Notes: generated by a model from the letters alone, not told the origin. A stretch of 64,000 nucleotides of DNA from JBHGYD01 sp041920415 (GCA_041920415.1 JBHGYD010000053.1:1-64000); one strand, 5' to 3'. Shown: positions 7,999-17,128, counted from the first letter of the stretch. Made by a program: numbers and translations.

Positions 7999-8763
7999 AC
8001 GTTTTTCCCCTCTCACAAACATCACCAAAATTTTCTGTGTTTTTCGGATTTTTTCACGAAAAATATGCAGCCTTTTTCAATATTCATAGTTTACAAAAGC
8101 TTCTATTCTAAACATCTTTTCCGAATATCCGGAGTTGAAATCATACCGCTCTCTCTTTTCCCAAATCATTGATATCTAACGATCACAAATCGGGCGTGAA
8201 ACTAAAATGAATATATAAAACAGCTTTCACAAAATCCTTTTAGATGTATCTCTCTCTGATCATTCATATTAAACTGTTGATATCCTTAGAAATTCTATAC
8301 TTTGTTAACATCTCCTTCCCCACTTTGCTCTGTAATGATACAAAACGAAAATGAACTTGCGGGTTTCGATTTTATAATCAAATGAACGCTTGCGTTACAA
8401 AAGCTGCATATCCCATCAAACAAGGTGATTTTCTCTATCAAAAACATCTCCTTTTAAGTAAGGGGAAGCATAAGGTGGTCTTGTATGCTGCTTACCGTTC
8501 AGCTAAAACATACAAGTCGCTTAGAAGCCCCTACTTTAAATGGAGTTAAGTGGTGGATAGTTGACCGCTTTTATCTTTGATTACCTCGTCGTGTTTGAAT
8601 CATTTGCCACACGTTCCAAAGAAAAAAGAGCAGTGAATGCCCTTTTCTTTACTTCTTCCGCACGTTTTACTTCTTGAGTGTCCTTATTATCTTCGCAAAC
8701 AATATTAGACTGTTCTACGGCTTGCTCCTTACGTTCACTTTCACGTTTTTCAATAACTTTTTT
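7999..8763. other. Long intergenic region with a decayed insertion-element end
   Basis: 765 bp between cobQ and the cotSA tail. The only structure I recognise is the IS605-like end at about 8466-8548. The remainder is AT-rich without convincing ORFs, and no cobalamin-type leader was found next to cobQ. Confidence 0.45.
8466..8548 (+). repeat. Probable solo right end of an IS200/IS605-type element
   Basis: The stretch around TACCGTTCAGCTAAAACATA, CAAGTCGCTTAGAAGCCCCT and ACTTTAAATGGAGTTAAGTGG resembles the 3' (omega-RNA/right-end) region that follows tnpB in many Bacillaceae elements. It includes a weak terminal hairpin CCTACTT/AAGTGG. No tnpB coding sequence remains next to it. The call relies on remembered similarity. 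Confidence 0.4.
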
Positions 8764-8926
8764 CTAATATTTACACTTTGTCAAATTTTCATTAGTCTCT
8801 TCAACTATTTTTACATGTGTCTCAGCTAATTTCGTTTGAATTTCTGCTAGTTTTGTATCATATTCTTCTTGGTCAATCTTACCGGATGCTAGTTTTGCCT
8901 CTAGCTGAGCGATTTTTTTCTTACCT
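8764..8926 (-). pseudogene. Displaced SHOCT-like coiled tail of the cotSA-type gene
   Basis: An open frame, shifted relative to the glycosyltransferase, encodes a Lys-rich lead and then AQLEAKLASGKIDQEEYDTK, an amphipathic segment resembling the short C-terminal SHOCT motif, and ends at 8764. The frame overlaps the end of the glycosyltransferase gene and opens from a GTG inside its lysine-rich end. Removing one A from the A7 tract at 8932-8938 joins it in frame to the upstream gene. I therefore read it as the original C-terminus rather than a separate gene. Confidence 0.55.
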
Positions 8927-10411
8927 TTAAGTTTTTTTCTTACCTTTAGATTTTTTTTCTTCACGTTTTGTTAATTTTTTATTAATCTCCTTTCGATTTT
9001 TTGTAATGCCACTTGTAATGATAAAAGGTTTTCTGTGAGTTTTGTCTCTAATTTGTTCACGAATTGAATCCATTTCAATTGATGAATCTTGAGTTTGTTT
9101 CTCTATACCTTCTTCTGTTTGTTCATCATCATCATCTTCTTCGTCTTCTTCATCTTCTTCGTCTTCTTCTAGTTCTTCTGCTTCTTCATCATCTAGTTCT
9201 TCTGTGATTTTATCATTTTCCGATTCAGCCGCCTGATCTTCATTCATTTTTTCTTGTTCAACTTCTTTAGCTTGTTCCCAAACTTCAAGCAGCTCGGAAG
9301 CTACTCTGTCCCACGTGTAAACAGAAACAGCAAGTTCTCTTCCTTTTTCTCCCATTCTTTTCATCAATGACTTGTCTGATAATATTTGTGAAATCTTTTC
9401 TACAAAACAACTTGGATCCTCCGGATTCTCCACTACAAGACCGTTTTCTCCTAAGAGGATAACTTCTGGATTTCCTCCCCTTGCAGTTGTTACGATCGGA
9501 AGACCTGCTGCCATCGCTTCGTAGTGTACCCGCGCCAACGGTTCTTGCCATTGCGAAGTACATACAAATAAATCAGCCGCAGCAAACCAATTTTGTATTT
9601 CATCTGGCGCAACAAAGCCTGTTGTCACAACTGGTACTGACAATTTTTTTGCTAACGCCCGTACGTAGGCTACATAATCGGTTACATCATTTTGGCTAAA
9701 CCATTTACTTCCTACTATTACTAGAGCTAAATCTTTAAATTTTTTTGAAAGCTCCGGTAACGCTCTAACTAACCGATCGACCCCTTTATTATTTGAAAGC
9801 CTTCCTGCAAATAAAATGACTGTTTTATTCTCTAAACCATTTGCTTGACGAATTTCTTTGCGTATTTTTTGCATCTTTGGATGATTTCCTGGCAAAAATC
9901 TCTCGCTATCCACTCCGGAATAAATCGTGCGTATCTTTGGTGAGGCTTGTGGATATAGCTCACGTATTACATTTCCAACATAATTACTAATCGTTACAAT
10001 ACTTGACACTTCTTCTAATACTGCCTTTGCTTCTTCTGGATCAATTTTTTCTGGATTGAACATATCATTGTGCATGCTTAAGGTAATTTTTGCTTGAGGG
10101 GCTGCATTTCGGACAGGCATGACGAGGCGTGGGCGATTAAAAATGTGGATAAGATCAAATTGATTCGATTCAACATAACGAACAACGCCTTCTCGATATA
10201 TTTCGAATACTTTTCCTGGTACACGTACATAATGAATTCCATTTATGGTTTCTTGATCTGGAAGTAATGGATCACTAATTCCCAAAACCGTAATATCATG
10301 AAATTTGCTTAAATGTGGAAGAGTACCGGAAATATAAGTTTGGATCGCTCCTCCTAATACGGGAGGAACAGGAAGTTTTTCAGTACAAATCATTAAAATT
10401 TTCATGTTCAT
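8927..10411 (-). CDS. cotSA: CotSA-like spore coat glycosyltransferase (GT4)
   Basis: 494 residues. The GT-B glycosyltransferase family 4 core spans about 1-395, with GGAIQTYISG near the N-terminus, FAGRLSNNKGVDRLV at the nucleotide-sugar domain and the EX7E-type loop in EPLARVHYEAMAAGLPIVTT. After the core comes a long disordered tail, first strongly acidic (Glu/Asp tracts about 405-440), then lysine-rich. CotSA-type proteins are spore coat components. The start overlaps the stop of the CotS-like gene by ATGA, so the two are translationally coupled. The gene ends in an A7 run inside a duplicated 16-bp unit, and a continuing coil frame suggests a recent frameshift. Confidence 0.8.
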   Translation of the reverse strand: MNMKILMICTEKLPVPPVLGGAIQTYISGTLPHLSKFHDITVLGISDPLLPDQETINGIHYVRVPGKVFEIYREGVVRYVESNQFDLIHIFNRPRLVMPVRNAAPQAKITLSMHNDMFNPEKIDPEEAKAVLEEVSSIVTISNYVGNVIRELYPQASPKIRTIYSGVDSERFLPGNHPKMQKIRKEIRQANGLENKTVILFAGRLSNNKGVDRLVRALPELSKKFKDLALVIVGSKWFSQNDVTDYVAYVRALAKKLSVPVVTTGFVAPDEIQNWFAAADLFVCTSQWQEPLARVHYEAMAAGLPIVTTARGGNPEVILLGENGLVVENPEDPSCFVEKISQILSDKSLMKRMGEKGRELAVSVYTWDRVASELLEVWEQAKEVEQEKMNEDQAAESENDKITEELDDEEAEELEEDEEDEEDEEDDDDEQTEEGIEKQTQDSSIEMDSIREQIRDKTHRKPFIITSGITKNRKEINKKLTKREEKKSKGKKKT

Positions 10412-11505
10412 TCCATTCCCTTCCAGTCATTTTGGATTTCTTTCAATACAGGCCACTTTGACTGATCAGTTTCGACAATCGTTTGAATTAATTCTGTTGT
10501 TGTTGGTTCATTGAGAAATAGCTCGGGTTCATACACGACTTCTTTTATATTTTTATAAAACTCGTTTGGCATTGACAAATCAATCATTAAAATCTCATAG
10601 AGTTGAGCTGTTATCGGATTTGCTTCATGATACGCCTTAATCATTTCCCGTACCCACGTCACATCCCATCTAAATAAATCGGCCATTGTACCGGAAATCA
10701 GCTTTCTTAAATCACGAATCGGAAGGTCATATGCGACTCCGTCAAGGTCAATAATCCACATCCCTTCGGCTCCCATTTGCCCATTGGACCAACCATAGTC
10801 TTGGTGAACTAACCCCCAATACGCATTTCCTAGTTTTGTCAATTGAAAATAGCTTGATTGATTGAGCATTTCTAGACCTCTTCTTGCTTGCTCTTCAAAT
10901 TCATCGACCACATTCAATAAGTACGAACTTGCCGAGCATTCCTCATAAGCTTTGGCAATGGTTCGAAACCACTCCATTTTCGCTATGACCTTTTTATAGT
11001 TTTTTGGCCACTTGTGCAATCTTGAAGCATTTTCAGCCTGTTCAGGAGGGATATACCCCTTGCTTAAACGATGGAATTCACCGAGAGCATAACAAAGTTG
11101 CTTTGCTCCTTCCAAATCTTTTGTAACCGGTGCCAATGGTTCAATCCATTCTGCAACGAACCATAACTTCCCTCCTGCTTCAACATAATTTTTTCCGTCC
11201 TTTGTTTTTACAATTGGCGGCACCCTTGCCTCCTGGACATCAACTAAATATTCCTGAGCCCCCAGGCTGAACAAACTTCTAGTTGGTCTTCGGTGTAACA
11301 GCTTCAAACTTTTTGGTCCTGATTCTGTTTCAAGTTTCCAGATCGCACCCCCTTTGTCCGGTTTGGTTGTGACTACTTGAATGCTCTTAACGGATAAATC
11401 GTAACTTTGAAGAACCTCTTGTGCTAGTTGTTCAATATAGTCAGGTACAAAAAATTCATGAGTAAGTTCATCGACTATCCATGGTTCAATTACTGTCTTC
11501 TCCAC
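10408..11505 (-). CDS. cotS: CotS-family spore coat protein (kinase-like fold)
   Basis: About 365 residues. The protein has an aminoglycoside-phosphotransferase/CotS fold: a glycine loop region near residues 50-75, the catalytic-loop motif LVHQDYGWSNGQ and the metal-binding IIDLDGVAYDLP. CotS family members sit in the spore coat of Bacillus and are partners of CotSA. I choose GTG 11505 as start because AGGAGG lies six bases ahead; an upstream in-frame start at 11547 lacks a site. It is the first gene of a two-gene unit with the GT4 protein and is presumably transcribed in the mother cell late in sporulation, which is inference from the family. Confidence 0.85.
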   Translation of the reverse strand: MEKTVIEPWIVDELTHEFFVPDYIEQLAQEVLQSYDLSVKSIQVVTTKPDKGGAIWKLETESGPKSLKLLHRRPTRSLFSLGAQEYLVDVQEARVPPIVKTKDGKNYVEAGGKLWFVAEWIEPLAPVTKDLEGAKQLCYALGEFHRLSKGYIPPEQAENASRLHKWPKNYKKVIAKMEWFRTIAKAYEECSASSYLLNVVDEFEEQARRGLEMLNQSSYFQLTKLGNAYWGLVHQDYGWSNGQMGAEGMWIIDLDGVAYDLPIRDLRKLISGTMADLFRWDVTWVREMIKAYHEANPITAQLYEILMIDLSMPNEFYKNIKEVVYEPELFLNEPTTTELIQTIVETDQSKWPVLKEIQNDWKGME

Positions 11506-12039
11506 ACTATCCCTCCTATAAAATAGAAAAGCATCAGCTTTATGCAACCATACTTAGACAAAACATTATTTTTGTCGTTCATTCATCTAATACACGTTAG
11601 TGCTGGGTTGATGGGCAAATATAGTCATCGACAGAAGCATTGAACAACGTTAGGTCGCTTTTTGACACATCGTTCGTAGAATGAGAGTCATCTTAAATAT
11701 ATCAATAAGGTATGCTTCATTTTTCATATAGGTATAGACAAATATAATGGTTAGGCGTTTTTTTTAGTGCAACGTAGTATTTGACTCTTCAGGCAGTTTT
11801 GTGTGCAATTATATATTCCATATTTAGTTTTTGGGAAAAATGCTGTCGAACAGTACAGAATATAATAAAAACCAGAAACCGTTTGGGCTTCTGGTTTTTA
11901 TCACTTCCAAATAATGTTAATATTTCAAAAAACGAAAAATTTGAATTCGGTACGAGATCAATAAGTTTTAATACTAACCCATACATCTATACGTCCATCA
12001 TCATATGATATATAGAAAATGAATGAAAGGAGAAAAACG
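11506..12039. other. Intergenic region between cotS and ymaF
   Basis: 534 bp between divergent genes. It contains a strong hairpin at 11865-11901 but no gene I can support. Sporulation-type promoters are expected on the cotS side; I did not find a convincing SigK or SigE match. Confidence 0.4.
11865..11901. terminator. Strong symmetric hairpin, terminator-like in both directions
   Basis: ATAAAAACCAGAA pairs perfectly with TTCTGGTTTTTAT around an 11-nt loop. There is no obvious gene for it to terminate on either side, so it may end a lost gene. Confidence 0.6.
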
Positions 12040-12414
12040 ATGGAAATACCTGTTAGCGGATATTTGGTTTCTTCCGATGATTCAGACTCATATCACTCAC
12101 ATAACCTGTATATTACTACTTGGGATGGTAGACCTGTGCATGTTCATAAATTCTCTGGGGTTACTTCTTATGACGTAGGTCATAGCCATAGATACGTTGG
12201 AGAGACAGAGCCTGCGCCAAGCGGTGTTCCACATACACACCGTTATTTTACATTTACATCCTTCGATGATGGGCATAGGCATGAGATAAGAGGCGTTACT
12301 GGACCGGCTATTCCATTTCCAGGCGGTGGACATTATCACGAATTCTCCGGCGTTACAACAACAAGCGGACGAATTCCTCACTCACATCGATATAGCGGAA
12401 AAACAAGTGGATGA
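12040..12414 (+). CDS. ymaF: YmaF-family histidine-rich repeat protein
   Basis: 124 residues built of repeated His-rich strands: HSHN, VHVHKFSGVTS, GHSHRYVGET, HTHRYFTFTS, GHRHEIRGVT, HYHEFSGVTT and HSHRYSGKT. The alternating HxH and G-V-T/S spacing is typical of the YmaF family. Function is unknown; the many paired histidines suggest metal binding, but that is inference. There is no signal peptide or membrane segment. Start ATG 12040 follows AAAGGAG by seven bases; an earlier in-frame ATG at 12019 has no site. It is a single-gene unit with the dispersed hairpin repeat about 120 bp downstream. Confidence 0.85.
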   Translation: MEIPVSGYLVSSDDSDSYHSHNLYITTWDGRPVHVHKFSGVTSYDVGHSHRYVGETEPAPSGVPHTHRYFTFTSFDDGHRHEIRGVTGPAIPFPGGGHYHEFSGVTTTSGRIPHSHRYSGKTSG

Positions 12415-12754
12415 ATAAAACACGATGATTACCTTTATCAAACAAATCTAATACCCGTTGATAAGTGCAAAAAGCAATGCTCCATAGTCATAATCTGCAA
12501 CTTTTCAATCCCTGGGCACAAACGCTTTGTTATAAGGAGAGACTGTCACTTTCTACAGTGACGGTCTCTCCTTCTCTTTTATTCTACTAATCTTTCGACA
12601 TACTTAGAGGTATGACAGACGCCAGTCCCAAAAAATTCAGTTCTCTCAAATATTTTTATTGTTGTTTTGTGTAGATTTCGGTAGGTTGATTTTTACGATT
12701 AATTCAGAAAAAAATAAAAATTTAAAAATCCGTAAACAGAAAGGAGGGGGCTTA
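12415..12754. other. Intergenic region upstream of glnQ
   Basis: 340 bp holding the hairpin repeat at 12534-12600 and the promoter region of glnQHMP. No ORF is supported. No GlnL operator could be identified by eye. Confidence 0.4.
12534..12600 (+). repeat. Dispersed terminator-like repeat, copy A
   Basis: Hairpin AAGGAGAGAC...GTCTCTCCTT followed by a T-rich stretch and TTCTACTAATCTTTCGAC. The tail outside the hairpin is shared with copies at 34066-34129 and 51442-51504, which is more than a plain terminator needs. It also serves as a plausible terminator for ymaF. Confidence 0.65.
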
Positions 12755-13483
12755 TTGATTTATTTTCATCAGGTCAATAAACATTATGGAAACTTTCATG
12801 TTCTCAAGGATATAACCCTTTCCATCGAGCAAGGAGAGGTAGTGGTGATCATCGGACCGTCTGGTTCTGGAAAAAGTACGTTAGTTCGCTGTATTAATCG
12901 CCTTGAAACGATTACAAGCGGTGAATTGATTGTCGACAACGTAAAAGTAAATGACAAACATACAGACATTAACAAACTGCGGCGTAACATCGGTATGGTA
13001 TTTCAACACTTTAACTTGTACCCACATAAAACCGTGCTACAGAACATTACACTGGCACCGATCAAAGTACTAGGCGTTTCGGAAAAGGAAGCCAAAGAAA
13101 CAGCCATGTACTATTTAGAAAAAGTAGGCATTCCCGATAAAGCGAATGCTTATCCATCAGAATTATCCGGCGGTCAGCAGCAGCGTGTTGCAATAGCCCG
13201 CGGGCTTGCGATGAAGCCGAAAATTATGCTGTTCGATGAACCGACATCGGCGCTCGATCCAGAGACAATTGGAGAAGTACTTGATGTGATGAAAAAGCTC
13301 GCGAAAGAAGGAATGACGATGGTCGTTGTGACCCACGAAATGGGATTTGCCCGTGAAGTGGCCGATCGCATCGTATTCATGGATCAAGGGAGAATTCTCG
13401 AGGAAGCTCCACCAGAGCAGTTTTTTGCCAATCCTCGCGAAGAACGGGCACGCCTGTTTCTCAGTCGCATTCTTAACCACTAA
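12755..13483 (+). CDS. glnQ: Glutamine ABC transporter ATP-binding protein
   Basis: 242 residues, the usual length for GlnQ-type polar amino acid ATPases. It has Walker A GPSGSGKST, Q-loop VFQHFNLYPH, signature LSGGQQQRVAIARGLA, Walker B IMLFDEPTSALDPE and the switch His in VVVTHEMG. I place the start at TTG 12755, seven bases after AAGGAGG; the frame is open 96 bases further but the added residues do not look like this family. It is first in the operon glnQ-glnH-glnM-glnP and powers import of glutamine (or glutamate) through the two permeases. Confidence 0.92.
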   Translation: MIYFHQVNKHYGNFHVLKDITLSIEQGEVVVIIGPSGSGKSTLVRCINRLETITSGELIVDNVKVNDKHTDINKLRRNIGMVFQHFNLYPHKTVLQNITLAPIKVLGVSEKEAKETAMYYLEKVGIPDKANAYPSELSGGQQQRVAIARGLAMKPKIMLFDEPTSALDPETIGEVLDVMKKLAKEGMTMVVVTHEMGFAREVADRIVFMDQGRILEEAPPEQFFANPREERARLFLSRILNH

Positions 13484-13503
13484 TAACAAAGGGGGATTTT
13501 CAA

Positions 13504-14367
13504 ATGAATTTGAAAAACATATGGAAGAAAATCATTGGGATTGGTCTTGTTACGATGCTTAGCGCAATCGCTTTAGTTGGTTGCAGCAGCAGCGAAACTA
13601 CGACAGGAAGCAAAGAAAGCGAAACGAAAAAAGCGGAAGCCCCAGCTGCAGAGAGCACGTTGGATAAAATCAAAAAAAGAGGCAAGCTCATTGTGGGTGT
13701 CAAGTATGATTTGAATCTCTTTGGTTTAAAAGATCCGCAAACAGGAAAAGTAGAAGGCTTTGATATCGATATCGCCAAAGGATTGGCGAAAAAAATTCTT
13801 GGCGATGAAAACAAAATTGAGCTAAAAGAAGTAACGTCAAAAACTCGTATCCCAATGCTAAATAATGGCGAAATCGATGCTATCATTGCGACGATGACAA
13901 TTACAGAAGATCGGAAAAAGGAAGTTGACTTCTCTGACGTTTATTTCATGGCTGGTCAATCGTTACTCGTAAAAAAAGACAGCAAAATCAATGGTCTTAA
14001 GGATATTAAAAAAGGTGTAACAGTTTTGACCGCAAAAGGTTCCACTTCCGCCCAGAACATTCGCCAAAAAGCTCCAGAAGCAACTGTTTTAGAGTTTGAA
14101 AACTATGCAGAAGCATTTACGGCCTTAAAAGCTGGACAAGGTGATGCGTTGACGACTGACAATGCGCTGCTCTGGGGTATGGCGAAGCAAGACCCAAATT
14201 TCCGAGTTGTCGACGAAACGTTTTCTGAAGAGCCATATGGAATTGCCGTGCGAAAAGGCGATAAGGAATTTCTAGACGTCATTAACGAATACCTCAAGGA
14301 ATTAAAGGCTAGCGGTGAATATGACAAAATCTACGAAAAGTGGATTGGTGAAAAGCCGAAAAACTAA
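13504..14367 (+). CDS. glnH: Glutamine-binding lipoprotein of the ABC transporter
   Basis: 287 residues. A lipoprotein signal ends in ALVGC with lipidated Cys27, followed by a charged linker and a periplasmic-binding-protein type 2 domain of the polar amino acid group (VGVKYDLNLFG, GFDIDIAKGLAKKI, GEIDAIIATMTITEDRK). It captures the amino acid outside the membrane and delivers it to GlnM/GlnP. GGGGG lies in front of the ATG. A stable hairpin (14385-14414) directly after the gene may protect this part of the message, as is common for abundant binding proteins. Confidence 0.9.
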   Translation: MNLKNIWKKIIGIGLVTMLSAIALVGCSSSETTTGSKESETKKAEAPAAESTLDKIKKRGKLIVGVKYDLNLFGLKDPQTGKVEGFDIDIAKGLAKKILGDENKIELKEVTSKTRIPMLNNGEIDAIIATMTITEDRKKEVDFSDVYFMAGQSLLVKKDSKINGLKDIKKGVTVLTAKGSTSAQNIRQKAPEATVLEFENYAEAFTALKAGQGDALTTDNALLWGMAKQDPNFRVVDETFSEEPYGIAVRKGDKEFLDVINEYLKELKASGEYDKIYEKWIGEKPKN

Positions 14368-14384
14368 AAAATTTCAATTGTAAA

Positions 14385-14414
14385 CAGATGAGCGGGTTCC
14401 CTTCCGCTCATCTG
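14385..14414 (+). terminator. Intercistronic hairpin after glnH
   Basis: CAGATGAGCGG pairs perfectly with CCGCTCATCTG, 8-nt loop, followed only by CTTCTTCC. It is probably an attenuator or 3'-end stabiliser rather than a full stop, since the permease genes follow. Confidence 0.6.
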
Positions 14415-14451
14415 CTTCTTCCTAAACAGTAAAGGGGGACAAGACAACAAG

Positions 14452-15105
14452 ATGCTGAATTATTCTATTCTTATTGAACATTGGGATATGTATATGCAAG
14501 GGTTTACAAACACATTAAAAGCTAGCTTTCTTGCCCTAATCGGCAGCTTATCACTAGGAACAGTCATTGCCGTATTCCGCATCGCACCAGTGCGCCCTTT
14601 GAATTGGCTAGGGACGGCGTACGTCGAATTTATACGGAACATACCACTCATTCTAATCGTATTTGTTTTCTTTGTAGGCCTCCCTGCAATCGGAATTCGT
14701 TTCGATTCGTTCACGGCCGGAACTTTAGGGCTTACCGTTTACACCGCTGCTTTTATCGCTGAAGTAATTCGGGCGGGAATTCTTGCTGTTCCGAAAGGTC
14801 AGATGGAGGCAGCGCGCTCATCTGGGCTTACCTATTTGCAAACAATGCGCTATATTATCTTACCTCAGGCAATTAAAATGGTCATACCGCCACTGGGCAA
14901 TCAATTTATCAATCTCGTAAAAAACTCATCTGTCCTTGGTGTCATTGCTGGACTTGACCTCATGTATTTTGGGGATTTAATCTCATCAGAAACATTTGTT
15001 ACATTTGATGTTTACATTTTTGTGGCCATGTTTTATCTCATTTTAACTGTTCCGCTGAGCCTTGGCGTCGGTTTTCTCGAGCGCCGCTTGGCCAGAAGCC
15101 GATAA
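14452..15105 (+). CDS. glnM: Glutamine ABC transporter permease
   Basis: 217 residues with about five membrane helices and the BPD_transp_1 EAA-type loop (EAARSSGLTYLQTMRYIILPQA) that docks on the ATPase. It belongs to the HisM/GlnP permease family for polar amino acids. It is the third gene of the operon, 15 bases before its sister permease. Which of the two corresponds to B. subtilis GlnM or GlnP cannot be told with certainty from sequence alone. Confidence 0.85.
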   Translation: MLNYSILIEHWDMYMQGFTNTLKASFLALIGSLSLGTVIAVFRIAPVRPLNWLGTAYVEFIRNIPLILIVFVFFVGLPAIGIRFDSFTAGTLGLTVYTAAFIAEVIRAGILAVPKGQMEAARSSGLTYLQTMRYIILPQAIKMVIPPLGNQFINLVKNSSVLGVIAGLDLMYFGDLISSETFVTFDVYIFVAMFYLILTVPLSLGVGFLERRLARSR

Positions 15106-15120
15106 AAGGAGGAGTGACAA

Positions 15121-15771
15121 GTGGATTTTATCGGTGCATACTCCCCTGCCCATCTTACATTTTTGCTTGAAGGTTTTTCAGTTACGCTTGAGGTCGCTTT
15201 TATATCGATTGTGCTCAGTTTTGCAATTGGAATTATCATCGGAGTGTTACGCTACGGGCGAATTCCTGTCGTTTCCCATGTTCTCGCAGTAGGAGTTGAA
15301 ACGATTCGCAATCTGCCATTGTTGCTCATTATTTTCTTTACGTACTTTGCTCTTCCTGAGGTGGGCTGGAAACTCGACAAATTATATGCGGCTATTTTGG
15401 CGTTGGTCATTTTTGAATCAGCGATGCTGTCAGAAATTGTCCGAAGCGGATTGAATTCGGTCGAGAAAGGACAGATTGAAGCCGCACGTTCCTCAGGGCT
15501 TACCTATATGCAAACGTTGTGGCATATTGTACTGCCGCAGGCTCTGCGCCGTATGGTTCCACCGATTGTAGGGCAATTCATCTCTTTATTAAAAGACACA
15601 TCGTTAGCAGTCGTTATCGCTTTACCGGAGCTAATGAACCACGCTCAGATTATTAATGGTAGAAATGTGAATTATGTGATTCCTATTTTCTTGCTAGTTG
15701 CTGTTATGTATTTTATAGTGAATTACTCATTATCATTGATTTCTAGGCGGCTAGAGCATAAACATCTATGA
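15121..15771 (+). CDS. glnP: Glutamine ABC transporter permease, second subunit
   Basis: 216 residues, homologous to the preceding permease: same five-helix layout and EAA loop (EAARSSGLTYMQTLWHIVLPQA). The start is GTG, with AAAGGAGG upstream. The two permeases form the heterodimeric channel. A terminator-like hairpin (15796-15830) follows, separating the transporter genes from glnK. Confidence 0.85.
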   Translation: MDFIGAYSPAHLTFLLEGFSVTLEVAFISIVLSFAIGIIIGVLRYGRIPVVSHVLAVGVETIRNLPLLLIIFFTYFALPEVGWKLDKLYAAILALVIFESAMLSEIVRSGLNSVEKGQIEAARSSGLTYMQTLWHIVLPQALRRMVPPIVGQFISLLKDTSLAVVIALPELMNHAQIINGRNVNYVIPIFLLVAVMYFIVNYSLSLISRRLEHKHL

Positions 15772-15795
15772 ACATTTCAATTTCTAATATATACC

Positions 15796-15830
15796 AATCT
15801 CCATTTCCTGTATAATAGGAAATGGGGATT
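15796..15830 (+). terminator. Terminator between glnP and glnK
   Basis: AATCTCCATTTCCT pairs with AGGAAATGGGGATT (one G-U type pair), followed by ATTATTTTC. Confidence 0.65.
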
Positions 15831-15859
15831 ATTATTTTCGGGTGGAAAAGGAGAAAACG

Positions 15860-17128
15860 ATGCGTGATCGTCTTTGGATGTTAGTGATCCTCATATTAGC
15901 TACTGCCTTTTTCGGAGAAATGAAAGTGAATCCATTCGGTAGCTCATTTCGATTCTCATTAGGGAGTGCCGTCTTCTTTTTCGGTCTCATCTGGTTTCAT
16001 TCCATTCCCCTTCTACTCACTGGTTTTTGCACTGGGCTATTTATTACGGGATTTCGAATCACAATCGATGTACTGATGGGACAAACATTATGGTTCGATA
16101 GTTTACTAACTCATTTTCCGGCCGCTTTTTACTACGTTAGCTTTGCTTTATTTGTGCATGTAACTAGGATTCGTCAATACATGGAGTTTCCGATACGAGT
16201 AGGATTGGTCGGAACGGCGATTGATTTCGGTTCCAATATGATCGAATTACTCATTCGACAGCTCGTTGGTGAATCCCTTATTATCATGCGGGAAACCATT
16301 TTTATGTTACTTTTGTTCGGAATTTTACGAAGTTTCTGTGTGGTGGGTTTGTACAATATTTTATTCATTCGTCAAATGCGGGCTTTGGGGGAAGCACGTC
16401 GTCAAGAGTTGGAACGTCTTGTCATGATTAATACGAGTCTTTATGAGGAAGCGTTTTATCTGCGTAAGTCCATGAGCCATATGGAGGAAATTACGCGGAA
16501 AAGCTATCAACTTTATATGCGCTTGATGGAATCGAAAAAAGTAGAACCAAGTACAGCCCTCTACATTGCAGAACATGTCCACGAGGTGAAAAAAGATTCG
16601 CAACGCATTTTAGCCGGTTTGTCCAAATTAATGAGCCAAGAACAGTTGAATTTGCGTCTTCCTATAACTGATCTTTGTGGAATGGTTATCCGCGCCAATC
16701 AAAAATATGCCGAGCTGTTAGGGAAATCGATTCGCTTTGATGAGAAATGCAGTGTGAATTTGTCCACTAACCATGTCTATGCACTTCTTTCTGTGTTAAA
16801 TAATTTGGTGGCTAACGCAGTAGAAGCGATCTCAACTTCAGGATGGATTGAGCTGCGCGTTGAGTTGGACAGCGGTGAAATCGTATTTTATGTTACTGAC
16901 TCTGGACCAGGGATTCCTAAGGAAGACTGGGATTGGGTGTTTCAACCGGGATTTACTACAAAATATGACGAAAACGGCAATCCATCAACAGGAATTGGGT
17001 TAACGCATGCGCGAGAGATTGTTCACAGCTTAAATGGTTCTATACAATTAACGAATGACGATTACGGTAGAACCCAGTTTCAAATAAGAATTCCGACTGA
17101 TCAACTGCTTCGAAAGGAGGTCACCTAA
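15860..17128 (+). CDS. glnK: GlnK-type sensor histidine kinase
   Basis: 422 residues. An N-terminal membrane sensor of about five or six helices (10-185) is followed by a coil and a transmitter. The transmitter has a non-canonical H-box around YIAEHVHEVKKDSQ, N-box LNNLVANAVEAI, G1 VTDSGPGIP and G2 STGIGLTHAREIV. This layout is that of the DctS/YcbA group; with the YcbB-like regulator next door it matches GlnK, which senses glutamine in Bacillus. Start ATG 15860 follows AAAAGGAG by six bases. Stop and next start overlap (TAATG), so the two are coupled. Its link to glnQHMP instead of glsA-glnT is of note. Confidence 0.82.
   Translation: MRDRLWMLVILILATAFFGEMKVNPFGSSFRFSLGSAVFFFGLIWFHSIPLLLTGFCTGLFITGFRITIDVLMGQTLWFDSLLTHFPAAFYYVSFALFVHVTRIRQYMEFPIRVGLVGTAIDFGSNMIELLIRQLVGESLIIMRETIFMLLLFGILRSFCVVGLYNILFIRQMRALGEARRQELERLVMINTSLYEEAFYLRKSMSHMEEITRKSYQLYMRLMESKKVEPSTALYIAEHVHEVKKDSQRILAGLSKLMSQEQLNLRLPITDLCGMVIRANQKYAELLGKSIRFDEKCSVNLSTNHVYALLSVLNNLVANAVEAISTSGWIELRVELDSGEIVFYVTDSGPGIPKEDWDWVFQPGFTTKYDENGNPSTGIGLTHAREIVHSLNGSIQLTNDDYGRTQFQIRIPTDQLLRKEVT

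Noticed and set aside
7999..8300. Cobalamin riboswitch upstream of cobQ
   Set aside because: No B12-box-like GCCACTG segment or matching stems are visible in the leader.
9120..9200. CRISPR-like or satellite repeat
   Set aside because: The repeated CTTCTT/CATCAT pattern is simply the Glu/Asp codon tract of the cotSA-type gene on the other strand.
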